DNA of 64,000 nt from Clostridium ganghwense (GCF_026735165.1 NZ_JAPQES010000005.1:174829-238828), one strand, 5' to 3'; shown: positions 13,895 to 24,559, numbered from the stretch's first letter. Made by a program: numbers and translations. The notes: generated by a model not told the origin, from the sequence alone.

Positions 13895-15673
13895 TTACCT
13901 CCTTTCGTTATTGTTCATTTGCATTATATCTGCTTGAATTTTTTGGAGTTGTTTTACAAGCTTTAAGGATTCTTCAAAAAAACCTTTTGCTTCATAGTGT
14001 TTAATTTTCTTCATAATTTCTTTTTTCGACTCCTCTAGCTTAAATTTTTTAATTTCTCTAATATAGTCATTTATAAGTTCTTTATAATCATCATCGATAA
14101 ATTCAATTTGTTGAACTTTAATCCATTCTTTAGAACTTTCTACATCATCACATTTAGCCTCTATGTGCTTTTCTATATTTTCTATATTATTTTCTATGCT
14201 TTCACCAATTAAGCTAAATATTTTTTTATGACTATCTAGTATAAAATCTTCTTTATTAAAATTTTCAATAATATATCTATAACTATCCATATCTTGCAAC
14301 ATAATTTTAAGCAAGTTTCTTTCAGCCTTCATATATGCAGGCTCTAAGTATAATTTTTGTCCAAAATCATTCTCAGTATACGTGTGCTGTGATTTTTTTA
14401 CATTTTTTTGATTTTTTGTGGTTAGGGAATCATAAATTGCTTGTTCGTTTATGCCTGTTTCTTCTGATAACTTCCTTATATAGAGATCCATTTCTACAGG
14501 ATCCAACTCCGAAATTATTTCACAAGCTTTATTGATGTACTTCATAACCATTTCTCTATTTTTTAAATCAAGGCCATATTTTGCCATTTTTATTCTATAA
14601 TCAATAAAAGGTAATGAATTATTTATAAGCTTCATAAAAGCTTCTTTACCATTATTTCTAATAAATTCATCAGGATCTTTTCCTTGCGGAACTGTTAGTA
14701 CTCTTAGGTCAAATCCCTGTTTCCTTAATATTTTTAATCCTCGTATTGTTGCACTTCTTCCTGCTAAATCTGCATCATAAGATATGATTATTTTATCAGC
14801 ATATCTTTTCAATAATTTTGCCTGCTCAGATGTAAGTGCTGTACCTAATGAGGCCACAACATTAGTTATCCCATATTGATGTAAAGATATACAATCCATG
14901 TAACCTTCTACAATAATTATTGTTCTATCTTTTAAATTTTTTATAGAAAAATTTAATCCATAAAGATTTGTTCCCTTCTTAAATATCTCTGTTTCAGGTG
15001 AATTTAAATATTTAGGCTTTGAATTATCTAATACTCTTCCTCCAAACCCTATTACTTTACCTTTATAATCAAAAACAGGAAATATAACTCTATCCCTAAA
15101 TCTATCGTATAAAGAATTATTTTTTCCTCTAACTATCAATCCTGCGTTTAACAAGTCAAGTTCAGAGTATCCTTTTGCTTTTAAATAATTCATAAGATTA
15201 TGCCATCCTTTAGGAGCATATCCTAATCCAAACTTTCTTATTGTATTATTTAAAATTCCTCTGAGTGTAAAATATTCAATAACTTTTTTCTCATTTTGGA
15301 GTTTCTTAAAATAATATCTAGCTGCTTCTACATTAACTTTAAACAGCTTTTCATTTTTATCTCTCTGTTCCTTATTTGTTCCTTGAATATTTAGTTCTAT
15401 ATTAGCCTTTTCTGCAAGATACTTTACACCTTCAATAAAAGACATATTTTTAGTCTTCATAACAAAAGTTATTACATTACCTGCTTCACCACATCCAAAA
15501 CATTTATATATCTGCTTATCCTGAGAAACGCTAAAAGAAGGTGTCTTCTCATTATGAAATGGACAAATTCCTACAAAATTTCTTCCAACTCTTTTGAGTT
15601 TAACACTTTCAGAGATAACATCAACTATATCATTTTGTTCTTTAATTTTTTGAATTAATTCTTCACTTATCAA
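13895..15673 (-). CDS. dnaG: DNA primase DnaG
   Basis: A 592-residue primase that lays RNA primers at the replication fork. The N-terminal CHC2 zinc site is Cys37, His40, Cys58, Cys61 ([11 protein letters not shown] ... CFGCGEAG). The Toprim core contains [11 protein letters not shown] and [12 protein letters not shown], and the C-terminal third is the helicase-binding domain. The start is a TTG at 15673, about 9 bases after AGGTGGG. It is first in the operon with rpoD. A 0A-box-like sequence lies ~50 bp upstream. Confidence 0.97.
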   Translation of the reverse strand: MISEELIQKIKEQNDIVDVISESVKLKRVGRNFVGICPFHNEKTPSFSVSQDKQIYKCFGCGEAGNVITFVMKTKNMSFIEGVKYLAEKANIELNIQGTNKEQRDKNEKLFKVNVEAARYYFKKLQNEKKVIEYFTLRGILNNTIRKFGLGYAPKGWHNLMNYLKAKGYSELDLLNAGLIVRGKNNSLYDRFRDRVIFPVFDYKGKVIGFGGRVLDNSKPKYLNSPETEIFKKGTNLYGLNFSIKNLKDRTIIIVEGYMDCISLHQYGITNVVASLGTALTSEQAKLLKRYADKIIISYDADLAGRSATIRGLKILRKQGFDLRVLTVPQGKDPDEFIRNNGKEAFMKLINNSLPFIDYRIKMAKYGLDLKNREMVMKYINKACEIISELDPVEMDLYIRKLSEETGINEQAIYDSLTTKNQKNVKKSQHTYTENDFGQKLYLEPAYMKAERNLLKIMLQDMDSYRYIIENFNKEDFILDSHKKIFSLIGESIENNIENIEKHIEAKCDDVESSKEWIKVQQIEFIDDDYKELINDYIREIKKFKLEESKKEIMKKIKHYEAKGFFEESLKLVKQLQKIQADIMQMNNNERR

Positions 15674-15724
15674 TAAAGCATTCCCACCTACTACTTATTA
15701 ATTTTTGAAGCAACTTTATATATA

Positions 15725-15735
15725 TTCGACAAAAA
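15725..15735 (-). promoter_or_regulatory. 0A-box-like site upstream of dnaG-rpoD
   Basis: The minus strand reads TTTTTGTCGAA, a full match to the TGTCGAA core of Spo0A boxes, 52-62 bp before the dnaG start. In Bacillus the dnaG-sigA operon has a sporulation-linked promoter; a Spo0A effect here is inference. Confidence 0.4.
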
Positions 15736-15872
15736 AACAGATTATCCTTCTATGTTTTTTTACTTTTTTCTCTCTCTATATATATTCTTTATAAAATACA
15801 AATTTCCTTCAATTTTTTTTATTTTATGTACACATATATTTTTCCATATCTTTGTAAAAATTATTCATGGAT

Positions 15873-16901
15873 TTAATATATTACAACTTTAGGAACATAC
15901 AGTTCATTAAACAAAAATAAGCAATAATCATCGCTCATACCAGATATATAATCTGTAACCCCAGTATACAGTCCTTCTTTTTCTACAATATCACAATAAA
16001 ATTTGGGCATCTTTTTAGGATTTTCTAAAAAATACCTATAAACTTGTTCTAAAACAAATTTAGCCTTTTTTCTTTCTTTCTTTAGTATTTCACCTTTATA
16101 AATATTATCAAACATAAAGTTTCTCAGTTGTGATAAATTACTTTCACCACTTTTGCTTAAAGCTACTACTATATTTCTATTTCCTATATTATGAAGAGTA
16201 GTATAAATACAATCTTGCACAAGGGTATCTATTCTTTTACCATGAGTGTCCCCTAATTGTTCTAAAAATTCTTTAGGTATTTCTTGTTGATTCAATAAAC
16301 CAGCTCTTATAGAATCATCTATATCATGATTAACATATGCAATTTTATCACTATATCTTACAACTTGCCCTTCTAAAGTAAAAGGTTTTTTAGAATCTTT
16401 TGAAAAGCCACTGTGATGTAATATACCATCTAAAACCTCATTAGTCAAATTTAGGTCTTTTCCCTCCCTTTCAATTTTGGTAAGAATTCTCACACTATTT
16501 TCATTATGTTTAAATCCATTAGGTGCTAGCTTATCTAAAACTTCTTCCCCATTATGAGCAAATGGAACATGACCAATATCGTGTCCTAGAGCTATTGCTT
16601 CAATTAAATCTTCATTAAGTCCTATACCTTTACCTATAGTTTTTGCAATTTGTGCTACTTCTAGAGTATGTGTAAGTCTAGTTCTATAGTGATCTCCCCA
16701 AGTCTTTATATATACTTGTGTCTTATGTTTAAGTCTTCTAAATGATTTGCTGTGAATTATTCTATCCCTATCAAGCATAAAATCTGTTTTTATTTCATCT
16801 TTCTTTTCAAAATATTTTCTGCCTTTAGTTTTTGAAGAATAAGTAGCATAAGGAATTAGTATCTTTTTTTCATTTTCTTCTATTTTATTTCGAATATTCA
16901 T
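15873..16901 (-). CDS. dgt: dGTP triphosphohydrolase-like HD protein
   Basis: A 342-residue member of the dNTP triphosphohydrolase family, which splits dGTP or other dNTPs into nucleoside and triphosphate. HD-domain residues are visible in RLTHTLEVAQIA, LGHDIGHVPFAHNGE and ILHHSG, and YSDKIAYVNHDIDD gives the fourth metal ligand. It is shorter than E. coli Dgt (~505 residues) and belongs to the clostridial group usually found beside dnaG. It has an AAGGAG ribosome-binding site and is transcribed toward dnaG with ~200 bp between. Substrate preference is not known. Confidence 0.9.
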   Translation of the reverse strand: MNIRNKIEENEKKILIPYATYSSKTKGRKYFEKKDEIKTDFMLDRDRIIHSKSFRRLKHKTQVYIKTWGDHYRTRLTHTLEVAQIAKTIGKGIGLNEDLIEAIALGHDIGHVPFAHNGEEVLDKLAPNGFKHNENSVRILTKIEREGKDLNLTNEVLDGILHHSGFSKDSKKPFTLEGQVVRYSDKIAYVNHDIDDSIRAGLLNQQEIPKEFLEQLGDTHGKRIDTLVQDCIYTTLHNIGNRNIVVALSKSGESNLSQLRNFMFDNIYKGEILKKERKKAKFVLEQVYRYFLENPKKMPKFYCDIVEKEGLYTGVTDYISGMSDDYCLFLFNELYVPKVVIY

Positions 16902-17053
16902 TTAGAAGCTCCTTTCCAATGTAGTACTACTTTTGTTTTCATAATTATTATTTCTATACATCAATATAAAATTCCTTTTTTATAGCATGAATGTATAATC
17001 TCTATTTTTTTTTAATATGTTTATATTGAGATCTTTTTTTTAGGGGGGCTGTT

Positions 17054-18136
17054 ATGCCTGAATCAGCTAAATTATACAATATAAATTTATTATCAGAAGA
17101 AAACGTAAAAAAATTTGTTCTCCCATATTATAACTTAGAAAATGCTCAGATTACTGCAATAAAATTTAAAAATACAGACAAACAAAGAGCTGTTTATAGA
17201 GTAGAATATGATAATAAACACTATTGTTTAAAAAAGGTTTATTTTGGTAAAGGTGAATTATTATTTATATATTCAGCTATAGAATGGTTATATAGAAACA
17301 ATATTAAAGTTCCAAGAATACTACCTAATAAATATAAAGGTAGATTTGTTAACTATGAGAATATGTTATTTATTCTAACACCTTGGATTGATGGAGAAAA
17401 ATGTGATTATGACTCATATATTCATATTACCAAAACTTGTACTACCTTAGCCTTAATGCATAATAAGTGTAATAACTTTACACCAATTGAAGGAAGTACA
17501 GATAGAAAAGGTTGCAATAACTTATATACATCAATAAACAAACATTTTGAACAATTATTAATAAACTCTAATTTAGCATTTAAATATGGAGACCATTTTT
17601 CAAAGATATACTTAAAAAGTTTTGATAAAGGTATTAATCTTGCAAAAGAATCCAGTGAAGCTCTAAGTAAAGTTAATCAAAATAATTTAAGTATATCTCT
17701 TTGTCATATGGATTATGTTAACAAAAATCTTATTTTTGACAACAATTGTAATATTTGGATTATAGACTTTGATAAATGTAGAATAGACTATACAGTTCAT
17801 GATTTATCTTATTATTTTAGACGACTATTAAAAAGAGAGAATACCAATTGGAACATTGATATTGCCTTAATGTGTCTAGATGCCTATGAACAAATACGTC
17901 CTCTAAATATAGATGAATATAATTATTTACTAGGATATTTAGCTTTTCCTCAAAGATATTGGAAAATTTCTAGAGATTACTATAGAAACATAAAAAAATG
18001 TAATAAAAAAGCCTTTAGAGAAATACTACTTAAGTCTTGCACTAACTTTGATTCACAAATAAAATTTGTAGATATTTTTAAAAAACATATTGGAAATAAA
18101 TTTAGTCATTCCTCTAAAAAAGTCACTGATATATGA
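17054..18136 (+). CDS. CotS-family spore coat kinase-like protein
   Basis: A 360-residue aminoglycoside-phosphotransferase-fold protein of the CotS/YsxE/YutH group. Catalytic-loop and metal residues are visible in LCHMDYVNKNLIFD and IWIIDFDKCRIDYTVHDLSYYFRR, and the N-lobe lysine is probably in HYCLKKVYFG. Members are spore coat proteins in Bacillus, and their kinase activity is unproven. It is transcribed opposite to the neighbouring dgt and ppdK genes. The start has a GGGGGG-type site. Its stop codon lies inside a terminator hairpin shared with ppdK. Confidence 0.87.
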   Translation: MPESAKLYNINLLSEENVKKFVLPYYNLENAQITAIKFKNTDKQRAVYRVEYDNKHYCLKKVYFGKGELLFIYSAIEWLYRNNIKVPRILPNKYKGRFVNYENMLFILTPWIDGEKCDYDSYIHITKTCTTLALMHNKCNNFTPIEGSTDRKGCNNLYTSINKHFEQLLINSNLAFKYGDHFSKIYLKSFDKGINLAKESSEALSKVNQNNLSISLCHMDYVNKNLIFDNNCNIWIIDFDKCRIDYTVHDLSYYFRRLLKRENTNWNIDIALMCLDAYEQIRPLNIDEYNYLLGYLAFPQRYWKISRDYYRNIKKCNKKAFREILLKSCTNFDSQIKFVDIFKKHIGNKFSHSSKKVTDI

Positions 18137-18149
18137 ATCAGTGACTTTT
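18118..18149. terminator. Bidirectional terminator between cotS-like gene and ppdK
   Basis: AAAAGTCACTGAT and ATCAGTGACTTTT form a 13-bp stem with a 6-base loop between convergent genes. T tracts follow on both strands, and the stem contains the last codons of the cotS-like gene. Confidence 0.88.
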
Positions 18150-18155
18150 ACTTTT

Positions 18156-20786
18156 TTATTTTCTTGGATTTTTAAGTTGAGACTGGGCTGCAGCAAGTCT
18201 TGCAAGTGGAACTCTAAATGGTGAACATGAAACATAGTTAAGTCCTGTATTATGGAAAAATTCAACTGAAGCTGGATCTCCACCATGCTCTCCACAAATT
18301 CCAATTTTAATATCTTCCCTTGTTTTTCTTCCTAAAGTAGAAGCCATTTCAACAAGCTTACCTACTCCATTTTGATCTAATTTTTGGAATGGATCAAATT
18401 CATATATATTTTTTTCATAATAGTCATTTAAGAATTTACCAGAATCATCTCTTGAGAAACCAAAAGTCATCTGAGTTAAATCATTAGTTCCAAATGAGAA
18501 GAACTCTGCTTCTTTAGCTATTTCATCTGCAGTTAAACATGCTCTTGGAATTTCAATCATTGTACCTACTTTATATTGTAAGTCTACACCTTCATTTTCA
18601 ATTATCTCATTTGCAGTTTTAACTACAATATCTTTAACATATTTTAATTCTTTTATTTCTCCAACTAATGGAATCATTATCTCTGGAACTATATTATACG
18701 CCATTTCTTCCTTAACTTTAATTGCAGCTTCAATTACTGCTCTTGTTTGCATTTCTGCAATTTCAGGATATGAAACTGTTAAACGGCATCCTCTATGTCC
18801 CATCATCGGATTAAATTCATGTAAACTTTCAACTGTAGCTTTTAAGTCTTCATACCTTAAGCTCATTTCTTCTGCAAGCGCTCTAACATCAGCCTCTTCA
18901 TTTGGTAGGAATTCATGTAGTGGTGGATCTAAAAATCTTATTGTTACAGGTCTATCTTGCATAGCCTTATAAATTCCTACAAAATCTTCTCTTTGCATTG
19001 GAAGTAATTTTTCTAATGCTTTCCTTCTTTGTTCTTCACTTTCAGAAACTATCATTTCTCTAACCACAGGTATTCTATCTTCATCAAAGAACATATGTTC
19101 AGTTCTGCAAAGTCCTATACCTTCTGCACCAAAACCAACAGCCTGCTCAGCATCTCTTGGAGTATCTGCATTAGTTCTTACTTTTAATGCTCTTACTTCA
19201 TCAGCCCACGCCATAAAAGTTCCAAAATATCCAGTTATTTCTGGAGCTACTGTCTTTATAGCACCTCCGTATACATTTCCTGTACTTCCATCAAGAGATA
19301 TGTAATCTCCCTCTTTATACATCTTTCCATCAACTGAAAAACTCTTTTCTTCTTCATTTACTTTTAGAGATCCGCATCCTGCTACACAGCATGTTCCCAT
19401 ACCTCTAGCTACAACTGCAGCATGTGATGTCATTCCTCCTCTTACTGTAAGTATTCCTTCAGCAGCAACCATACCTTCAATATCTTCAGGTGAAGTTTCA
19501 AGTCTTACTAAAATTACTTTTTCACCTTTTTCATGATGGGCTTTTGCATCTTGAGCAGTAAAGTAAATTTTACCACATGCAGCTCCTGGTGATGCTGGTA
19601 ACCCTTTAGCTATAGCAGAAGATTTCTTTAATTCTTCTGGATCAAAAGCTGGGTGAAGTAAAGAGTCTAGTTGTTTAGGTTCAACTTTTAATAAAGCTTC
19701 TTCCTTTGTTAATACGCCTTCCTCAACCAAACTTACTGCAATTTTTAAAGCAGCAGGGGCTGTTCTTTTTCCATTTCTAGTTTGTAAAAAGTATAATTTA
19801 CCTTGCTCTATTGTAAACTCCATGTCCTGCATATCTTTATAATGACTTTCTAAGTTTTGAGCTATCTCCATAAATTGCTTATAACACTCTGGAAGATCTT
19901 GTTCTAATTTTGAAATTGGTTGTGGTGTTCTAATACCAGCAACAACGTCTTCCCCCTGAGCATTAATTAAATACTCACCAAAGATTTTCTTTTCTCCTGT
20001 TGCAGGATCTCTAGTAAACGCAACTCCAGTTCCAGAATTGTCACCCATATTACCGAATACCATAGATTGAACATTTACAGCTGTTCCCCAACTTGAAGGT
20101 ATATCATTTAATCTTCTATACACTATAGCTCTAGGATTATTCCATGAACTAAAGACAGCCTTTACAGCTTCCATAAGCTGTTGTCTAGGATCTTGTGGAA
20201 ATTCAGTTCCCATTTCTTTTAAATAAAGTTTTTTAAATTTAATAACTATTTCTTTTAAATCCTCAGCAGTCAAATCTGTGTCGTATTCAATACCTTTTGA
20301 TTCTTTTACACTATCTAAGATATTTTCAAAATTTCTTTTTTCAATACCTATTGCAACATCTGAAAACATTTGAATAAATCTTCTATAAGAGTCATAAGCA
20401 AATCTTTCATTGCCTGTAAGAGCTGCAAGGCCTTGTACTGACTCATCATTTAGTCCTAAGTTTAGTATAGTATCCATCATTCCAGGCATAGAAACTCTTG
20501 CACCTGATCTTACTGAAACAAGAAGAGGATTGTTCTTATCTCCAAATTTCTTACCTGTTATTTCTTCTGTTTTTTTCAAAGCTTCTGTTATTTGCTGAAT
20601 TATTGTATCAGCTATAACTTCGCCATCATCATAGTATTTAGTGCAAGCTTCCGTTGTTATTGTAAATCCTTGTGGAACGGGAATTCCAAGATTAGTCATT
20701 TCAGCTAAATTAGCTCCTTTTCCACCTAAAAGATTTCTCATGGTTGCATTGCCTTCACTAAAAAGGTAAACATACTTTTGTTCCAT
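18156..20786 (-). CDS. ppdK: Pyruvate, phosphate dikinase
   Basis: About 876 residues, full length. It interconverts pyruvate + ATP + Pi and PEP + AMP + PPi, giving glycolysis in anaerobes a PPi-linked step. An N-terminal ATP-grasp domain (LLGGKGANLAEM, SVRSGARVSMPGMMDTILNLG) is followed by the swivelling phosphohistidine domain with the catalytic His in GGMTSHAAVVARGMG, and a C-terminal PEP-binding barrel (GTMIEIPRACL, FFSFGTNDLTQ, CGEHGGDP). I chose the ATG at 20786, which follows AAAGGGG by 9 bases; the upstream ATG directly abuts that site. A CcpN-like regulator lies immediately upstream. Confidence 0.97.
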   Translation of the reverse strand: MEQKYVYLFSEGNATMRNLLGGKGANLAEMTNLGIPVPQGFTITTEACTKYYDDGEVIADTIIQQITEALKKTEEITGKKFGDKNNPLLVSVRSGARVSMPGMMDTILNLGLNDESVQGLAALTGNERFAYDSYRRFIQMFSDVAIGIEKRNFENILDSVKESKGIEYDTDLTAEDLKEIVIKFKKLYLKEMGTEFPQDPRQQLMEAVKAVFSSWNNPRAIVYRRLNDIPSSWGTAVNVQSMVFGNMGDNSGTGVAFTRDPATGEKKIFGEYLINAQGEDVVAGIRTPQPISKLEQDLPECYKQFMEIAQNLESHYKDMQDMEFTIEQGKLYFLQTRNGKRTAPAALKIAVSLVEEGVLTKEEALLKVEPKQLDSLLHPAFDPEELKKSSAIAKGLPASPGAACGKIYFTAQDAKAHHEKGEKVILVRLETSPEDIEGMVAAEGILTVRGGMTSHAAVVARGMGTCCVAGCGSLKVNEEEKSFSVDGKMYKEGDYISLDGSTGNVYGGAIKTVAPEITGYFGTFMAWADEVRALKVRTNADTPRDAEQAVGFGAEGIGLCRTEHMFFDEDRIPVVREMIVSESEEQRRKALEKLLPMQREDFVGIYKAMQDRPVTIRFLDPPLHEFLPNEEADVRALAEEMSLRYEDLKATVESLHEFNPMMGHRGCRLTVSYPEIAEMQTRAVIEAAIKVKEEMAYNIVPEIMIPLVGEIKELKYVKDIVVKTANEIIENEGVDLQYKVGTMIEIPRACLTADEIAKEAEFFSFGTNDLTQMTFGFSRDDSGKFLNDYYEKNIYEFDPFQKLDQNGVGKLVEMASTLGRKTREDIKIGICGEHGGDPASVEFFHNTGLNYVSCSPFRVPLARLAAAQSQLKNPRK

Positions 20787-20849
20787 ACTAAACATCCCCT
20801 TTGCAAATTTGTCATTTTTTATAGTACGAGTTTCCTCGTTATAAGCGTA

Positions 20850-21491
20850 TTAATCATTTTCATTCATTTTGACAAAAAGACGTGTTATATTTGTTTTAGA
20901 AAGTTTACCTATAACTTTTATCTTATCCTCATTTTCTTTTGGAATTTTTTCTACAACTGGTAGACTATCAACTTCACGTTCAATAATCTTTTTTGCTGCT
21001 ACATAAACTGAATCTTCTGCATCTACATATATAATATTAGGCATTCTTGTCATAATTATACCTACTGGAACTTTATTAATATCAGTTCCCCCTATAGCTG
21101 TTTTTAAAAAGTCCTTCCTGGACACAGCACCAACTAGGCAGCCTTTATTTTCAACAAAAATTGTTCCTACATCATTTAAAAATAAATTTACTATAGCATT
21201 ATATACAGTTGTTTGCTCATCTACGGTAACAGGTTTTGACATTACATCTTTAACCTTAATTTTCCTTAAATAATCGTAAACTAAACTAGAAGCTGGCTTT
21301 TTAGAATAAATGTATCCAACTTTAGGTCTGGCTTCTAATATTTCCGTCATAGTAAGTATAGCTAAATCCGGCCTTAATGCTGCCCTTGTAACTCCAACTT
21401 TACTTGCTAATTGCTCACTAGTTATTGGTCCATGGTGTTTTACCAATTCAATAATTTCTTTTTGTCTAGATGATAGATTAATTGTTTCCAA
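20850..21491 (-). CDS. ccpN: CcpN-like transcriptional regulator (HTH + two CBS domains)
   Basis: About 213 residues. The N-terminal winged helix (LSSRQKEIIELVKHHGPIT ... TRAALRPDLAILT) is followed by a CBS pair (VKDVMSKPVTVDEQ, NDVGTIFVENKG, IIMTRMPNIIYVD). The sequence follows Bacillus CcpN closely; that protein represses gluconeogenic genes in response to nucleotides. Its position directly before ppdK suggests control of PPDK. The start is uncertain: TTG 21491 matches the homologue length but almost touches the GAGGGAGG site, while an ATT at 21482 has ideal spacing. A GTG at 21509 has no site. Confidence 0.87.
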   Translation of the reverse strand: METINLSSRQKEIIELVKHHGPITSEQLASKVGVTRAALRPDLAILTMTEILEARPKVGYIYSKKPASSLVYDYLRKIKVKDVMSKPVTVDEQTTVYNAIVNLFLNDVGTIFVENKGCLVGAVSRKDFLKTAIGGTDINKVPVGIIMTRMPNIIYVDAEDSVYVAAKKIIEREVDSLPVVEKIPKENEDKIKVIGKLSKTNITRLFVKMNEND

Positions 21492-21716
21492 CCTCCCTCG
21501 TGCTAACACTAGTACATTATAACATGTATCCTTTGGAAACAGTATAGCACTTTTATTTATTTGTTACTCATTATTTAAAATTATTCTGGTATATGTTATG
21601 CTTTTCTCTTCTTTTCTCTAGTTTGTTATACTTTTTCTGTATTTGAGCTACTATATTTAACTTTTTCTATGTATTTTATGTATTAAATGTAGAATGCCTA
21701 TATTTTAAAAATAAAA

Positions 21717-21736
21717 ACGACAGTATTATCTGTCGT
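21717..21736 (-). terminator. Terminator after the DUF4342 gene
   Basis: ACGACAG and CTGTCGT form a 7-bp GC-containing stem with a 6-base loop and a T-rich tail on the minus strand. It overlaps the stop codon of the DUF4342 gene. Confidence 0.8.
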
Positions 21737-22310
21737 CATTATTCTTTTCTTTCTTCTCATCAATCTCTTCGAAAGTTACAGTATATTGATATACATTTTC
21801 TTCTTCATGAGCCTCACTTTTATTGTCAATTTTTTCTTTTATATCAGTTGCAAAATCATCAACTTTTTCTTTTACATCTTGCGCTTTGTTTTTTATAATT
21901 TTATTTACTACTTCCACAGTACCATCACTTTTAACTATTTCAACAGTAATCTTTGTGAAAACTGCTGTTAATACACCTATAACTGCAAGAGATGGAATTG
22001 CAAGAGCAACTATTCCTGCTGCAACTCCAGCATTAACTGGTATATCTGCAACTATTTTTTCATCTTTTTTAATTACTATTCTATTAACATTGCCTTTTTT
22101 TACAGTATCTTTAAGCCATTTTGCAAATTCTTCTTTAGTAGTATATAAATCTTCTTTAATATTATGTTGATTTCTTTCAATATAAATTAAAGCGTCAACA
22201 ACATTCCCCTCACAAGCTTCTAACGCTTCTTTTGCTTCAGTATAAGTTACACCTGTTCTCTCTCTTACTATATCAATTTTTTCTAAAGATATATCATTCA
22301 TTTTATTCAC
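21726..22310 (-). CDS. DUF4342 protein with UBA-like N-terminus
   Basis: A 194-residue protein. Residues ~8-50 resemble the UBA/TS-N fold (VRERTGVTYTEAKEALEACEGNVVDALIYIE), followed by a beta-rich DUF4342 region (VNRIVIKKDEKIVADIPVNAGVAAG) with one hydrophobic segment (IVALAIPSLAVIGVLTAVF) that may touch the membrane. A charged helical C-terminal tail follows. Function is unknown. It overlaps recO by 8 bp at its start, so it is probably co-transcribed with it. Confidence 0.8.
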   Translation of the reverse strand: MNKMNDISLEKIDIVRERTGVTYTEAKEALEACEGNVVDALIYIERNQHNIKEDLYTTKEEFAKWLKDTVKKGNVNRIVIKKDEKIVADIPVNAGVAAGIVALAIPSLAVIGVLTAVFTKITVEIVKSDGTVEVVNKIIKNKAQDVKEKVDDFATDIKEKIDNKSEAHEEENVYQYTVTFEEIDEKKEKNNDDR

Positions 22311-23073
22311 TCCCTTTTAAACAATTAAAAATCTCCAAGCTCTTGGGCTTTTTTGCATAATTTTGAGAAATAAATATGTTTAGCACTTTATATATTTCTT
22401 CTTTAAACTCTGTTGATACTGCAATTCTATTTATATTCTCTACAGGTGTTTTATTTAAAAATCTTAATATATTATAAGCAGGATAACTTATAATAGTACC
22501 ATTATTTCTCTCACACTCATTGCAAATTCCTCCATGATATTGAAAGCTTATATAATTAGAAGTTGCTATTTTCTTACCACATACGCTGCATCTTTCAAAA
22601 TTAAACCTATATCCTGTAACATCTAAAAGCTTCATTTCAAACATTCTTGCTAAAACTTCCACATCAACAGCTTTACTTTTCAAAAGATAAAAGGTTTTTA
22701 CAAAATCTTTAAAAAGCTCTCTATTACTTTCTTCATCCTGCAGTGCAATTAGTATTAGTTCACAAAAATAGGAACCATAAGTTATTGAGTCTATATCTTT
22801 CAGTATGCTTTGGAAAGAGTCTATTATTTCCACTTCATTTATCGTATATAGACTTTTTCCCCTGTAAAGTATATATTCACCAAAGCAAAAGGATTGAGTC
22901 GATGATAAAAATTTACTTTTTCCTTTTTTTGCACCTCTAGCTAATGCACAAACTTTACCTAATTTTTCACTAAAGAGCCATACAAGTTTATCATTCTCTT
23001 TATAGTCTTGAGTTTTCAATACCAATGCTCTAGTTTTAAATATCGACAGAACACCATCCCCTATTCTGAACAA
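22303..23073 (-). CDS. recO: DNA repair protein RecO
   Basis: RecO mediates RecF-pathway recombination by loading RecA and annealing strands. The N-terminal OB fold contains KTRALVLKTQDYKENDKLVWLFSEKLGKV. The central helical part carries a four-cysteine zinc site (CSVCGKK and CNECERN), present in many Firmicute RecO proteins. The start is unclear: the longest frame begins at TTG 23073 with no ribosome-binding site, while a CTG at 23049 lies 7 bases after AGGGGA and gives MSIFKTRAL, closer to homologue starts. It lies downstream of era with about 190 bp between. Confidence 0.92.
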   Translation of the reverse strand: MFRIGDGVLSIFKTRALVLKTQDYKENDKLVWLFSEKLGKVCALARGAKKGKSKFLSSTQSFCFGEYILYRGKSLYTINEVEIIDSFQSILKDIDSITYGSYFCELILIALQDEESNRELFKDFVKTFYLLKSKAVDVEVLARMFEMKLLDVTGYRFNFERCSVCGKKIATSNYISFQYHGGICNECERNNGTIISYPAYNILRFLNKTPVENINRIAVSTEFKEEIYKVLNIFISQNYAKKPKSLEIFNCLKGSE

Positions 23074-23263
23074 TTAACTTTTAAAGTTATCAGATGACAA
23101 TTATTCTATCTATATATATTATAACCTATTTCCCCAAAGAAATAACAGATTTTTTTGTAAATTTTTTCTAAAAAATATTTTTTGTGTATTCTTAATACAA
23201 TTTATATAGGGAAATAACTTATTATGTATATATTAAAATCGCCTACTACTTTTTAGTTAACTT

Positions 23264-24151
23264 TTATTTATCCTTGTATCCAAGCTCCTTAAGCATAAAC
23301 TTACTATCTCGCCACTCTTTTTTCACCTTAACCCACACTTTAAGATTAACTTTATGCTCTAAAAATTTCTCCATATCTTGTCTTGCATAAGTAGAAATTC
23401 GTTTCAACATTTGTCCGCCTTTGCCTATGATTATACCTTTATGAGAATCTTTTTCACAAAGAAGGTTTGCATTAATATGATACGTTCCTCTATCATTTTT
23501 CTTCATAGATAGTATTTCTACAGCAATACCATGAGGAACTTCTTCCGATAACAGCTTTAAAGCTTTTTCTCTTATAATTTCTGAGATTACAAATCTCTCC
23601 TGTTGATCAGTAATCATATCATCTGGATAATATTTAGGTCCCTCTGGTATATATTTAACCATTAACTCTTGTAAAGTATCTATATTCTTATCTTTCTTAG
23701 CAGAAATAGGTATTATTTCTGCAAAATCTATATAAGAAGAATATTTCTGCAAAGTATTTGCAACCACATCTGGAGAATTCTCATCAATTTTATTAATTAC
23801 TAAAAAAACAGGCTTTTTACTATTTTTTAGTCCCTCAAGTATCATTTCATCGCCTTTACCAATTTCTTCTTGAGGTGTAGTCATGAAAATTATTAAATCA
23901 ACTTCTTTAGCCGAATCCTCAGCAACTTTAACCATGTATTCTCCTAATTTATGTCTAGGCTTATGAATACCAGGAGTATCAACGAATACAAGCTGATATT
24001 CATCCTTAGTTAAAATCGCACGTATATTATTCCTTGTAGTTTGAGGCCTACATGATACAATAGATAATTTTTCACCTACTATTTTATTAGTAAGAGTAGA
24101 TTTTCCTACATTAGGTCTTCCTATAATTGTTATAAATCCTGATTTAAACAT
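23264..24151 (-). CDS. era: GTPase Era
   Basis: A 295-residue GTPase needed for 30S ribosome assembly. G-motifs: GRPNVGKST (G1), [10 protein letters not shown] (G3), NKID (G4) and SAKKD (G5). The C-terminal KH domain binds the 3' end of 16S rRNA ([13 protein letters not shown]). Length is normal and the start has AAGGAGG. It sits 9 bp after cdd within the ybeY-dgkA-cdd-era-recO block, the usual Firmicute order. Confidence 0.97.
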   Translation of the reverse strand: MFKSGFITIIGRPNVGKSTLTNKIVGEKLSIVSCRPQTTRNNIRAILTKDEYQLVFVDTPGIHKPRHKLGEYMVKVAEDSAKEVDLIIFMTTPQEEIGKGDEMILEGLKNSKKPVFLVINKIDENSPDVVANTLQKYSSYIDFAEIIPISAKKDKNIDTLQELMVKYIPEGPKYYPDDMITDQQERFVISEIIREKALKLLSEEVPHGIAVEILSMKKNDRGTYHINANLLCEKDSHKGIIIGKGGQMLKRISTYARQDMEKFLEHKVNLKVWVKVKKEWRDSKFMLKELGYKDK

Positions 24152-24160
24152 AAAACCTCC

Positions 24161-24559
24161 TTATTTCTCTAAATCGTTTTTTGTAAATGCTCCGGGAAGT
24201 ATTTCATCTAATTTTTTTATTAAATAATCATTCTCATTCTTCACAAGTATTATATCTGTATCTTTATCACTAAATTCACTAATAACCTGTCTGCATATAC
24301 CACAAGGATATGTATGAGTAGATACATCTCCTACCAATGCTATAGCTTTAAGCTTTCTATTTCCTTTAGAAACTGCATTAAAGATAGCTGTTCTCTCTGC
24401 ACAGTTAGTAGCACCGTAAGAGGCATTTTCAATATTGCATCCTCCATAAATTTTATTATCATCCATAAGTACTGCTGCACCTACTTTAAAATTTGAATAA
24501 GGTGCATATGCTTTTTCTCTGAATTCTAATGATTTTTTCACTAATTCTGTATAATCCAT
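24161..24559 (-). CDS. cdd: Cytidine deaminase
   Basis: A 132-residue enzyme deaminating cytidine and deoxycytidine in pyrimidine salvage. Zinc and catalytic residues are in NCAERTAIFNA (Cys, Glu) and PCGICRQV (two Cys), the standard homotetrameric cytidine deaminase pattern. PYSNFKVGAAV near the start is also conserved. A GGAGG site precedes the ATG, and era follows at once. Confidence 0.96.
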   Translation of the reverse strand: MDYTELVKKSLEFREKAYAPYSNFKVGAAVLMDDNKIYGGCNIENASYGATNCAERTAIFNAVSKGNRKLKAIALVGDVSTHTYPCGICRQVISEFSDKDTDIILVKNENDYLIKKLDEILPGAFTKNDLEK

